Assembly (NCBI GenBank): GCA_022821965.1
Contig: JAJECN010000024.1
Coordinates: 51,112-115,111 of the forward strand
Length of the DNA stretch: 64,000 nt
Direction: 5' to 3'
Source: Candidatus Poribacteria bacterium
Lineage (GTDB): Bacteria > Poribacteria > WGA-4E > WGA-3G
Position 1 is the stretch's first letter; every line of letters begins with the position of its first letter. The notes under the pieces are model-generated. The model saw only the letters and a program-made list of their open reading frames with translations, was not told the DNA's origin and ran no database searches. A program made the position numbers and the translations under genes. Shown in pieces: positions 1-7,771 of the stretch.

Positions 1-50
1 AGATTGAGAGAGCTTATGACGATTACAAGGTTCGTGTACAAGGGAGTTAG
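1..50 (+). CDS. possible 3' end of an upstream gene
   Basis: The frame beginning at base 3 is open from the window edge and ends at TAG 48-50, reading IERAYDDYKVRVQGS. This looks like an ordinary protein C-terminus, and the nadD promoter starts shortly after it. The piece is too short to recognise a family, and chance openness over 15 codons is quite possible. Confidence 0.3.
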   Translation, partial: IERAYDDYKVRVQGS

Positions 51-68
51 CACAACACGATTTTTCCG

Positions 69-97
69 TTGACTTTTCCCGCGCAAATCCGTATACT
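69..97 (+). promoter_or_regulatory. sigma-70-type promoter for the nadD cluster
   Basis: TTGACT (69-74) and TATACT (92-97) are separated by exactly 17 bases. Transcription would start near 104, giving a leader of about 35 bases before nadD. The match to the vegetative consensus is seen directly; promoter activity is inferred. Confidence 0.65.
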
Positions 98-137
98 TTA
101 AGAAGCAGAAAAAAATGCCGGATTCCCTGAAGCAAGT

Positions 138-758
138 TTGCATCCGATGGACATTCCGACACCAAAAACGACCAATAGAATCGCTGTGATGGGTGGAACA
201 TTCAACCCGATTCACTATGCACATCTGATCAGTGCCGAACAGGTTCGGACAGGATTAGGCTACGACAAGATCCTGTTCATCCCTTCTGCCAGACCACCAC
301 ATAAAGTAGCAGACGTTGACATTATTGAACCGGAACATCGGTATCAGATGGTCCTCTCGGCGATCGCAGAGAATCCACACTTTGAGGTGTCACGAATTGA
401 ATTGGAACGAGCCGGTCCGTCATACACTATTGAAACGCTGAAAGTCCTTAAAAAACGCTATGGGGAAACCACCGAACTGGCATGGATTATCGGGGCAGAT
501 TCGCTCATTGAGTACAAAGTCTGGAGAGACTTTGACGAGGTGTTGGCACAATGTGTCATGATCGCAACAACACGTCCGAGTTACGATCTGAATCGAGTTC
601 CATTAGAAATCAGGAAGAGGGTTACGACTTTCCCTATAACAGGGGTTGATATATCCGCCACGGTTATTCGGGAACGGATTCGGAAAGGGCTTTCAATCCG
701 GTATCTTGTGCCAGAAGATGTTCAAGCCTATATTCATCGGTATCGGTTGTATCAATAA
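138..758 (+). CDS. nadD: nicotinate-nucleotide adenylyltransferase NadD
   Basis: Transfers AMP from ATP to nicotinate mononucleotide, making deamido-NAD in cytoplasmic NAD synthesis. The nucleotidyltransferase signature GGTFNPIHYAHL lies at residues 19-30 with the HxxH histidines at about 26 and 29, and the C-terminal nucleotide-binding motif SATVIRERIRKG follows near residue 177. At about 206 aa it has normal length. The ORF starts at TTG 138; ATG 147, three codons on, is an equally good start and neither has a strong Shine-Dalgarno. It is first in a same-strand run with yacG, yqeK and rsfS, a grouping common for nadD. The nadB gene of the same pathway lies 58 kb away in this window. Confidence 0.95.
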   Translation: MHPMDIPTPKTTNRIAVMGGTFNPIHYAHLISAEQVRTGLGYDKILFIPSARPPHKVADVDIIEPEHRYQMVLSAIAENPHFEVSRIELERAGPSYTIETLKVLKKRYGETTELAWIIGADSLIEYKVWRDFDEVLAQCVMIATTRPSYDLNRVPLEIRKRVTTFPITGVDISATVIRERIRKGLSIRYLVPEDVQAYIHRYRLYQ

Positions 759-819
759 TTGTAAAAATCCGTTTAAAAAAATTGAGATTCTGAGAGTCAG
801 AAAATAAGGAATTAAAAAC

Positions 820-1053
820 GTGCAACACACGTGCAGTATGTGCGGAGCAGTCTACGATTTTATCTGGAAAGAGGGAACCCCTTTACCGAAAAATTTCCCT
901 TTCTGTAGTGCGCGATGTAAAGCAGCAGATTTGTCAAAATGGCTGAACGAGGAATACGCCATTAGTACCCCGTTGCCGGACATGATATTGTCGGATACTG
1001 AACGAGAGCTCCTTGTCGAACTTGGAGCAGACATTGATGATGACATGGACTAA
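820..1053 (+). CDS. yacG: YacG-like zinc protein (DNA gyrase inhibitor family)
   Basis: A 77-residue protein with the YacG zinc-binding arrangement: CSMCG near the N-terminus and FCSARC about 20 residues later, followed by the family-typical LSKWLNEEYAI and an acidic C-terminal tail (DIDDDMD). E. coli YacG binds GyrB and inhibits gyrase; that role is only inferred here. The start is GTG at 820, supported by AAGGA about nine bases upstream. It lies between nadD and yqeK in the same direction, 60 bases after nadD and 40 before yqeK. The ORF on the opposite strand here is a shadow. Confidence 0.85.
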   Translation: MQHTCSMCGAVYDFIWKEGTPLPKNFPFCSARCKAADLSKWLNEEYAISTPLPDMILSDTERELLVELGADIDDDMD

Positions 1054-1095
1054 TTGAGCAAGCTTAATGAAGTTCAAAAATTTTATAACGATTAA

Positions 1096-1728
1096 ATGAA
1101 TTGTACATTAGCAGAACTCCGGGCACACCCGAAGTCAGTTGAAATTCAGCAGTACCTCTCAGACAAGCTGAGCGAGAAACGTTTCCAGCATGTTCTCTCT
1201 GTACAAGAAATGACAATTGACCTCGCACGTGTTCACGACGCAAATGTCTGGCATGCCAACCTCGCTGCTCTTTTACACGACAGCGCAAAATGGATGAGTC
1301 CTAAAGAATTATACAGCGAAGTAAAACGCTACGGAATTCATCTCGATCCAATTGAAAAGGTAAATCCATCGCTTCTGCATCCATTCATCGGTGTAAAACT
1401 CGCAATTGAAAAGTTTGCTGTAACTGAACTTGAGATACTTGAAGCCATTCGGAATCATACAACAGGCAGCCCATCAATGGGGCTTCTTTCGCAAGTCTTA
1501 TATGTCGCGGACTTTGCAGAGCCGACACGCACCCACAAAGAGGCTGAGGTCGTGCGTGAGTTAGCATATACAGTGTTGAATCGGGCGGTACATCACGTAG
1601 CAGGGTCGAAGATCGCGCATCTCCTTGAAAAAGGGGTGCTGATTCATCCCAATACGCTTCACACTTATAACAGTACGTTAGAGGGTAGTGAGATTCAAAA
1701 TAAGGGTCGTTTTCGCGTGCCTTCGTAA
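1096..1728 (+). CDS. yqeK: YqeK-type HD-domain phosphohydrolase
   Basis: Predicted bis(5'-nucleosyl)-tetraphosphatase (symmetrical) of the YqeK family, which removes Ap4A. The metal-binding HD architecture is clear: RFQHVLSV (His about 32), LLHDSAKW (HD at 61-62), a second histidine motif AIRNHTTG, and YVADFAEPTR carrying the last metal ligand. Length 210 aa fits the family. Its place after nadD and before rsfS repeats the nadD-yqeK-rsfS order known from many bacteria, which raises confidence. The C-terminal 20 residues after HTYNS are not family-like and vary freely. Confidence 0.9.
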   Translation: MNCTLAELRAHPKSVEIQQYLSDKLSEKRFQHVLSVQEMTIDLARVHDANVWHANLAALLHDSAKWMSPKELYSEVKRYGIHLDPIEKVNPSLLHPFIGVKLAIEKFAVTELEILEAIRNHTTGSPSMGLLSQVLYVADFAEPTRTHKEAEVVRELAYTVLNRAVHHVAGSKIAHLLEKGVLIHPNTLHTYNSTLEGSEIQNKGRFRVPS

Positions 1729-1755
1729 CGGATTGAGACCGGTAAGGAAAACATA

Positions 1756-2211
1756 ATGGAAACTGAAAAGAACACATTAGATATAGTAAAAGCCGCTGCA
1801 GCCGCGGCGATGAGCCGACGCGCACAAGACGGAGTTATCCTCGACCTACGCGAACTTGACGGCTTTACGGACTTCTTTGCAATCTTCAGCGGTGTCTCTG
1901 ATATACAGGTGGAAGGTATCTCACAGGCAGTTCTTGAAGAACTTGAAACTAAGTGGGAACAGCGACCTTGGCATCAGGAGGGTGAGCGCAAAGCAGATTG
2001 GATTTTATTAGACTATGTTGATTTTGTTGTGCATGTCTTTCTTGCCGAGAGGCGTGCCTACTATAATCTTGAACGTTTATGGGCTGAAGCGGGCAGGATT
2101 GACTTGCCAGAATTAACGATGCCCTCACATCAAGAGATATGGGAAAAAGAGATAGATCCAGATGGCGCATTGGTTTTTGGTGAACACGAGGAGGACACGC
2201 CAGAGGCATAG
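1756..2211 (+). CDS. rsfS: ribosomal silencing factor RsfS (Iojap)
   Basis: RsfS binds ribosomal protein uL14 and blocks joining of the subunits when growth slows. Diagnostic family segments are visible: DGVILDLRELDGFTDFFAI, SGVSDIQVEGIS, and DWILLDYVDFVVHVFLAE followed by YYNLERLW. The 151-aa length includes an acidic C-terminal extension (GEHEEDTPEA) beyond the usual 110-120 aa core. The start ATG 1756 is preceded by GGTAAGGAAAACATA. It is the last gene of the nadD cluster; the next gene is convergent. Confidence 0.95.
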   Translation: METEKNTLDIVKAAAAAAMSRRAQDGVILDLRELDGFTDFFAIFSGVSDIQVEGISQAVLEELETKWEQRPWHQEGERKADWILLDYVDFVVHVFLAERRAYYNLERLWAEAGRIDLPELTMPSHQEIWEKEIDPDGALVFGEHEEDTPEA

Positions 2212-2290
2212 ATTGCGTTTTGGTGAAACATGTTGTTAAAAATCTGTAGGAAAGAAAAAGGGGAGGGACCGCTTACATACAGGGGGTAGA

Positions 2291-3025
2291 TTAATCGACA
2301 GCAACGAGAAGAACCGTGACATTATCGGTGCCACCATAATCAAGTGCCTTGTTGATGAGTTTCTCGCCTGCTGTCTCAATATCATCGGCAGCCAAGATAA
2401 TTTCAGCAATCTCGCGGTCATCGATAATTAAGTCATGTAAGCCGTCGGTACAAGCGAGAACAATATCACCCGGAACAAGTGGATAGGCATCGGCATTGAC
2501 GGCGACGGTTGGCATCAAACCGATAGCTTTTGTAATAATATTTCGTTTTTCATGCGTACGGCTCTCTTCCACTGTGATTTCGCCCTTTTCGACCATTTTT
2601 TGAACGAAAGAGTCGTCTGTCGTTATCTGTGTCAGTTTCTCATCACGTAAAACATAGAGCCGACTATCACCGACGTGAACATAAGTGAGGTAACTAAAGG
2701 TAACGAAGCCTGCGATAAGTGTTGTACCCATGCCACGTGCTTGGCTACTACTTTCAGAGGCACTATAGATCTGCTGATTTGCTTCCTCTGCAAGCTCGGT
2801 GAGAACCTCAAGCCTTTTCATGGGACCCAAATCGGTGTGTGGAGACACTTGGGCTTGTGCCCACTCCTGAATAATTTCAAGAGCAATACGGCTTGCGATG
2901 TCACCGCTCTCATGCCCGCCCATACCATCAGTAATGGCAAACAACTGGAGCTGCGCATCAAAATAATATAGGTCTTCGTTTCGCTCACGAAGTTTACCTG
3001 TATCTGTTTTTGCTACAAACTGCAT
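2291..3025 (-). CDS. PP2C-family serine/threonine phosphatase (Stp/PrpC type)
   Basis: A metal-dependent protein phosphatase that would reverse Ser/Thr kinase signalling. Motifs in order: RNEDLYY (residues 15-21), the metal-binding TDGMGGHESGD (32-42), GTTLIAGF, HVGDSRLYVLRD, CTDGLHDLI and the terminal DNVTVLLV. The 244-aa length and absence of membrane segments match cytoplasmic Stp/PrpC enzymes. No Hanks-type kinase lies beside it in this window, so its substrate kinase must be elsewhere. It is convergent with rsfS and divergent from the propeller gene. No strong ribosome-binding site precedes the ATG. Confidence 0.93.
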   Translation of the reverse strand: MQFVAKTDTGKLRERNEDLYYFDAQLQLFAITDGMGGHESGDIASRIALEIIQEWAQAQVSPHTDLGPMKRLEVLTELAEEANQQIYSASESSSQARGMGTTLIAGFVTFSYLTYVHVGDSRLYVLRDEKLTQITTDDSFVQKMVEKGEITVEESRTHEKRNIITKAIGLMPTVAVNADAYPLVPGDIVLACTDGLHDLIIDDREIAEIILAADDIETAGEKLINKALDYGGTDNVTVLLVAVD

Positions 3026-3326
3026 TTTTTGTATCGCCTGGATCGTCTGTGGTTAAGAATACGAAAGGCTTAGTGCTCACTATATTAAGGAAGGTGCCAA
3101 ATTTATTCAGAGCTTATTCAGAAAAACCACATATCTTTCCCTGTTTCAATGTTAACTAAATGAGAAAACGATAAAATTCATCTTTCGGTTTCAAAATTCG
3201 CTCCTAATCAATAAAACAATCATGTTGTGATGACTTTTTTGATAACACTATATATTTGAAATCAATCAAGGTCTCAGGGGCATGATATACCATAATGTAA
3301 CTCATAAGTCAAATTAATTAGCTTAT
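3026..3326. other. divergent intergenic region, no gene seen
   Basis: About 300 A/T-rich bases between two divergent genes. It must hold promoters for both, but I could not settle on a convincing pair of boxes on either strand. No repeats of the families seen elsewhere in the window occur here. Confidence 0.5.
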
Positions 3327-4466
3327 ATGGACGTAAAAAGGTTATCTGCGGGTCCAAGACACCATTTTTTTGGGTATTACGGTATTAATCCGTGGGATAG
3401 TACCACAAGGTATCACCTCGCATTAGAGACAGATTTTCATACCCACCGTCCGTTGCCCGAAGATGTTGCAACAATTGGGCTAATCCATCGGGACACACAT
3501 AAATTTATCCCGCACGCGAAAACCTCCGCTTTTAATCTCCAGCAGGGGAGTATGATGCATTGGATTAATGGCGGTGCTGGCGCGGAATTCACCTTCAACA
3601 GTTGGGAAAATCGCACACTTGTGTCACGTACGATGAATCCAACCACGGGCACTGTCCGAACGATTCAGGGTGCGATCGCCGCAGTGTCGCCGACCGCGCC
3701 ACTCGCGATAGGCTTGAACTATGGACGGATGGCACACTGCCGTGCTGTTGTCGGCTACGCCACACACAGTAAATCCACCGATGTAGAGGAGCAACCGGAG
3801 GACGATGGCTTATATCAGCTCAACCTCCAAAACGGGAGTTCAAAACTTGTTCTCTCTATTGTCGATGTCATCCGAGCGAGTGGAGACAAACAGGTGGTAG
3901 GAAAACGGACATGGTTTAATCACGTTCTGTTCAATACAGACGGAACGCGCCTCCTATTCTTCTGCCGAGTTCGACACGAAACAGGATTCTACACTTCGCT
4001 TTGGACAGTGAACCCCGACGGTTCCGATTTGGAAATGCAAATTCCATTTGGCTACCGAGTTTCTCATTTTGATTGGCGAACACCCACGCGGGTTCTTGTT
4101 TCATCAGATATATTGGGCGAGATGGGATTCGTTGAATTTACAGATGGGCTGCGCGACTTCACACCCCTCGGGCGCGGGGTCTTGCCGAGCGATGGACACG
4201 CTTCATTCTCACCAGATCGAGAATGGTTGCTTTGTGATACATACCCTCGCGGGACAGAGCGTTTGGCGCAACTCATGGTTTACAATATCGCTGAAAACCG
4301 AAAAATTGTCTTGGGTGAATTCCACCACGAAGAACAGTTCGTTGGAGATATCCGATGCGATTTACATCCTCGCTGGGCACTTGATGGAAAAACGATTACT
4401 TTTGACTCAGTCCATGAAGGTTCCCGACAGATATATCTCGTGGAGTTACCATCGTCAATCAAGTAA
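3327..4466 (+). CDS. TolB/oligogalacturonate-lyase-like beta-propeller protein
   Basis: A 379-aa protein of repeated blades with WD40-like (PD40) signatures: LLFFCRVRHE...LWTVNPDGSDL, GHASFSPDREWLLCDTYP and HPRWALDGKTITFDSVHEGSRQIYLVEL. Such seven-bladed propellers occur in TolB and in oligogalacturonate lyases; the opening KRLSAGPRHHFFGYYGINPWD is a recurrent start in uncharacterised members. There is no signal peptide, so it is probably cytoplasmic. It sits 30 bases upstream of the dehydrogenase-like gene and likely shares a transcript with it and the dipeptidase. Substrate and catalytic residues cannot be assigned. Confidence 0.7.
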   Translation: MDVKRLSAGPRHHFFGYYGINPWDSTTRYHLALETDFHTHRPLPEDVATIGLIHRDTHKFIPHAKTSAFNLQQGSMMHWINGGAGAEFTFNSWENRTLVSRTMNPTTGTVRTIQGAIAAVSPTAPLAIGLNYGRMAHCRAVVGYATHSKSTDVEEQPEDDGLYQLNLQNGSSKLVLSIVDVIRASGDKQVVGKRTWFNHVLFNTDGTRLLFFCRVRHETGFYTSLWTVNPDGSDLEMQIPFGYRVSHFDWRTPTRVLVSSDILGEMGFVEFTDGLRDFTPLGRGVLPSDGHASFSPDREWLLCDTYPRGTERLAQLMVYNIAENRKIVLGEFHHEEQFVGDIRCDLHPRWALDGKTITFDSVHEGSRQIYLVELPSSIK

Positions 4467-4495
4467 AGTCGCTCGAATCTCATAAGAGGATTCTG

Positions 4496-5539
4496 ATGTT
4501 ACCAGATGATTGTTCTCATGAAAAAATTGGACGACTGCCGAGTATTGTGAGATGCTCCCTTGCAGACATTAAGGAACGACGTGAAGCAGTCGTTCTAACA
4601 ACAGAGCCAGCATGGGAGGCAGTCAAGGGTATTGATGTCCATTCGCAACAACCTGTCTATGTTGATGGAAATACGAAGGCGGATATGACAGCACTCGCAG
4701 AAGCGTGTGAGGGTGAAGTCATTTACGGCATCGGTGGCGGCTTAGTGATAGACACTGCTAAATACGTTGCCGCATCACATGGACTTCCACTGATCGCGTT
4801 CCCTACTATTCTGTCAACAGATGCCTTTCTTACTGACGCGACAGGCGTAAGGGAAAATGGGTGTGTCCACTATCTTCCGTCAAAAGCACCAGACACCGTC
4901 ATCATAGATATGGATGTCTTATGCAACGCGCCCGCCCCAATGCGAGCAAGTGGTGCTGCAGATGTTCTCTCAATCGCAACAGCAATCTGGGATTGGCAGG
5001 AAGCCGAAAAGATGGGTGCGAACCCATCAACTCAGCAGGTCACGCCACAAGCGATTGATATAGGAAGCACTCTTCTCCAAACGCTTCTGGACAACGCACG
5101 CGAAATCGGTAGTGGAACGCCTACAGGATTGAAACTTCTACTTGATCTGCTCTGCATGGAGGTGCAGCTCTGCCATCTATGTGGGCATAGTCGTGTTGAA
5201 GAAGGGAGCGAACACCATTTTGTCTATGCAATTGAGAACCATTTAGCTTCCACCAATGAGACGACAAATGGAGAAACAGTTTTACACGGTGAATTGGTAG
5301 GACTCGGTATCTTACTCATGGCTGTGCTCCAATCACAACCGTGGATGCAGTACCGCCACGCGTTAGAGTGTTTGCAGATCAACTACCGTCCATCCGCTGT
5401 GGCTCCGGATGTAATCGCCGAAACGCTTATTAATTTATCTGACTACGTCATGCAACATCAACTCCCGTATACCGTCGCAACAACTTTACGGGTTACCCCC
5501 GATATCGCCGAGCGGACGATACAAACGATATTAGATTAG
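4496..5539 (+). CDS. iron-containing alcohol dehydrogenase family, glycerol-1-phosphate-dehydrogenase-like
   Basis: The fold is indicated by the dinucleotide-binding segment YGIGGGLVIDTAKYVA, then IAFPTILSTDAF, and metal ligands in ASGAADVLS (Asp), EGSEHHFVYAIE (His) and GETVLHGELVG (His). This order matches the glycerol-1-phosphate/glycerol dehydrogenase branch (AraM/EgsA-like), where a Zn- or Ni-bound enzyme reduces a triose phosphate with NAD(P)H. The length (347 aa) fits. ATG 4496 has TAAGAGGA five bases upstream. The precise substrate is unresolved; related enzymes also make dehydroquinate-type products. It ends a few bases before a palindromic repeat leading into the dipeptidase gene. 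Confidence 0.65.
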   Translation: MLPDDCSHEKIGRLPSIVRCSLADIKERREAVVLTTEPAWEAVKGIDVHSQQPVYVDGNTKADMTALAEACEGEVIYGIGGGLVIDTAKYVAASHGLPLIAFPTILSTDAFLTDATGVRENGCVHYLPSKAPDTVIIDMDVLCNAPAPMRASGAADVLSIATAIWDWQEAEKMGANPSTQQVTPQAIDIGSTLLQTLLDNAREIGSGTPTGLKLLLDLLCMEVQLCHLCGHSRVEEGSEHHFVYAIENHLASTNETTNGETVLHGELVGLGILLMAVLQSQPWMQYRHALECLQINYRPSAVAPDVIAETLINLSDYVMQHQLPYTVATTLRVTPDIAERTIQTILD

Positions 5540-5541
5540 TA

Positions 5542-5565
5542 GAGGTTGGGTAACCCAACCCCTCC
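5542..5565. repeat. GGTTGGG/CCCAACC palindromic repeat, copy 1
   Basis: GAGGTTGGG-TAA-CCCAACCCC forms a hairpin with seven or more perfect pairs between two genes. A near-identical copy lies 150 bases downstream inside the dipeptidase gene. Confidence 0.75.
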
Positions 5566-5574
5566 ATTAAAACT

Positions 5575-6660
5575 ATGCAAAAGAAAAACGAACAAACAGG
5601 ATCAACCCCCCAAATTTCGACGTTACACGAGCAGTCCCTCGTTATCGATTCGCACAACGATGCTATCGTGGCGCATATCCGCCGAGGAATAGAGGTTGGG
5701 GAACCCAACCCCTACAACGAAAACGTCCAAAATCCCACGGAGCTGACTGGCACTATCGCTTATCTCCGCGGGCCTGTCCCCCCTGAAGAGGAAGCCATCG
5801 GCATCCAACTTAACATCCCAAAAATGCGGCAAGGTGGCATTGATGCTGCATTTTTCGCTGTTGACGTGACACGCGCATGGAAAAATCACCTCGCCTATGC
5901 GTTAGATGCGTTCGGCTGGTTCGATGCAGAAGTGACAGCAAACGCGGATGACATCTGTATCGCACGGAAGGCGAGCGACATTCGTGAAGCAAAGGAGGCA
6001 GGTAAACTCGCTGCAGTCCTCGTCATTGAAAACAGCGAAGCTGTCGAACGGAGTCTGAATATTCTCCGCTCACTGTATATGATTGGTGTCCGTTCAATCG
6101 GGTTGACACATAACTTGAACACATGGGCATCGACGGGAAACGACGAGGAGGACCTTGGCGGCGGTTTGACACGATTTGGTATGGCATTGGTCAAAGAGAT
6201 GAACCGTCTTGGGATGCTTGTGGATGTCTCCCACATTAGCGAGCGTGGTTTCTGGGACGTTCTGGAAATCTCGGAACACCCTGTCATCGCATCTCATAGC
6301 AACTGCAAAACATTGTGTCGTCATCCGCGGAATTTGAGTAACGAGCAGTTGAAAGCCTTGGCAGCCAATGGCGGTGTTGTCGGTATCACCTTTGTTCCGG
6401 GGTTCATTACGATAGATGGCTGGCAGAAAATGCCACCTCTGGCGCAATTGCTTAACCACATTGCCTATGCAATTGACATTGCTGGCATTGACCATGTTGG
6501 TATCGGTTCGGATTTTGATGGTGGCGGAGACTTATTGAAGGACGCGAGTGAATTCATCAAAATCGCGGAGGGGTTGAGCGAACGCGGTTATTCCGATGAC
6601 GATATCCGAAAAGTCCTCGGCGAAAATCATCTACGCGTTTTTGAGGCGGCATGCGGATAA
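5575..6660 (+). CDS. membrane dipeptidase (peptidase family M19)
   Basis: A zinc dipeptidase related to renal dipeptidase, cleaving L-Xaa-(D/L)-Xaa dipeptides. The metal-binding motifs are complete: VIDSHND (HxD at about residues 27 and 29), LVIENSEAV (bridging Glu), VDVSHISERG and VIASHSNCK (His ligands), CRHPRNLS, and HVGIGSDFDG (Asp). Length 361 aa is usual. No signal peptide is visible, so despite the family name it is probably cytosolic. Residues near 40-47 (EVGEPNPY) are encoded by a copy of the palindromic repeat also found upstream. No Shine-Dalgarno precedes ATG 5575. Confidence 0.92.
   Translation: MQKKNEQTGSTPQISTLHEQSLVIDSHNDAIVAHIRRGIEVGEPNPYNENVQNPTELTGTIAYLRGPVPPEEEAIGIQLNIPKMRQGGIDAAFFAVDVTRAWKNHLAYALDAFGWFDAEVTANADDICIARKASDIREAKEAGKLAAVLVIENSEAVERSLNILRSLYMIGVRSIGLTHNLNTWASTGNDEEDLGGGLTRFGMALVKEMNRLGMLVDVSHISERGFWDVLEISEHPVIASHSNCKTLCRHPRNLSNEQLKALAANGGVVGITFVPGFITIDGWQKMPPLAQLLNHIAYAIDIAGIDHVGIGSDFDGGGDLLKDASEFIKIAEGLSERGYSDDDIRKVLGENHLRVFEAACG
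5691..5715. repeat. GGTTGGG/CCCAACC palindromic repeat, copy 2 (inside M19 gene)
   Basis: AGAGGTTGGG-GA-ACCCAACCCC matches copy 1 at all but about three positions and is read in frame as EVGEPNPY within the dipeptidase, so a mobile-type palindrome seems to have become coding. Confidence 0.7.
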
Positions 6661-6681
6661 AGAAAATCCCAGTCCATGTTG

Positions 6682-7677
6682 TCAGGTTCTCGCAAGTGCG
6701 CGAGAGACGGACTGCCACACTTCATCAACATCAATCCCTTTCATGCAGATGTTATCTTTGCACTTATCTGTGAACTGTTTACAAGGGCTGCAAGGCACAT
6801 CGTGACGGATAGTTTGGTGTAACTCGCCGAGCGGTTGAAATCGAATGTGGTTGCCAGGACCGAATAGGGACACGGTAGCGGTTCCTACCGCTGCGGCGAT
6901 GTGCATAGGACCGGTATCATTGGTGAGAAAGAGATCACACTTTTCGAGGCAGGCGGCTAACTCCCGAATCTGGAGATTCCCCGCGAATGTAACAGCGCGC
7001 GCGTCCATTAGATTCGCAACAGTATGTACGAGTTCCGTTTCCCTTTGTCCACCAAAAATTAGGACATCGGCGTTGAAATGTTGGACCAGTTTATCCCCTA
7101 TGGCTGCGAAGCGTTCGGGCATCCATTCGCGTAACTTCCAACCCGCTCCCGGAAAGAGTCCCACCTTTAAACCCGTCTCGGTAATGCCTGCAGCGTCAAA
7201 TCGCTGTGTGGCATCTGTACGTTCAGATGACGCGAAAAACATTTCTAATCTCTGATCTACCGCCGGAATTCCAACCGCATGCAACAGATCGAAGTAATGT
7301 GCTGTGGCGTGTTTGTTCCCCTGTTCGCGAACGCGGACGGTGCAGAGTCTACCTTTACCGACACGCTCAGTAGCACCGCTGAGGTACATGAGCAGCTCCG
7401 TGCGAAACTTCCGTTGAAGATCAATCGTCAGTGTAAATTTTCGTTCGCGTAGGATGCGGACAACCCGCAGCATCTCACCCGTATCCTTGTTTTTAGCGAA
7501 CCGATCAAACGTAATTATTTCATCAAGGTGCGGATTTTCTCGGAGCACATCTGCTGACTGTTTCGCGACCAGCACAGCAATGTACGCATCTGGAAAATAG
7601 GCGCGAACAGCCCGAATAACCGGGGTCGTAAGCACAATGTCGCCAAGGGAACTGAGCCGAATGAGCAGTATTCTCAT
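6682..7677 (-). CDS. glycosyltransferase family 9 (LPS heptosyltransferase-like)
   Basis: Starts MRILLIRLSSLGDIVLTTP, the hallmark N-terminus of GT9 ADP-heptose:LPS transferases. The C-terminal donor-binding half contains LFPGAGWKLREWMPERF and FLTNDTGPMHIAAAVGTATVSLFGP, followed by a cysteine-rich end (CSPCKQFTDKCKDNICM) typical of WaaF/RfaF-like members. It would add heptose or a related sugar to core lipopolysaccharide at the inner membrane; the exact sugar is unknown. The ATG comes directly after a heptad repeat arm with no Shine-Dalgarno, so translation initiation may be leader-poor or the promoter may lie in the repeat. Confidence 0.88.
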   Translation of the reverse strand: MRILLIRLSSLGDIVLTTPVIRAVRAYFPDAYIAVLVAKQSADVLRENPHLDEIITFDRFAKNKDTGEMLRVVRILRERKFTLTIDLQRKFRTELLMYLSGATERVGKGRLCTVRVREQGNKHATAHYFDLLHAVGIPAVDQRLEMFFASSERTDATQRFDAAGITETGLKVGLFPGAGWKLREWMPERFAAIGDKLVQHFNADVLIFGGQRETELVHTVANLMDARAVTFAGNLQIRELAACLEKCDLFLTNDTGPMHIAAAVGTATVSLFGPGNHIRFQPLGELHQTIRHDVPCSPCKQFTDKCKDNICMKGIDVDEVWQSVSRALART

Positions 7678-7678
7678 A

Positions 7679-7771
7679 GTTTTCGGTTTTCGGTTATCAG
7701 TTTTCGGTTAAGCGAGTTGCAAACGTTTTTCCTTCTACAAACGGGTTACTGAAGACTATTAACCGACAATT
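7679..7771. repeat. heptad palindromic element between GT9 and thiI
   Basis: Left arm GTTTTCG-GTTTTCG-GTTATCA-GTTTTCG-GTTAAG begins next to the GT9 start codon. The right arm is short (TTAACCGACAA) and supplies the stop codon and last codons of thiI. Confidence 0.75.

Noticed and set aside
3040-3110. possible -24/-12 sigma-54 promoter (TGGCAC) on the minus strand before the PP2C gene
   Set aside because: The -12 element lacks the needed GC, and the spacing is wrong.
4048-4485. 145-aa plus-strand ORF inside the beta-propeller gene
   Set aside because: It is an alternative frame of the propeller coding sequence, with no ribosome-binding site or recognised motif.
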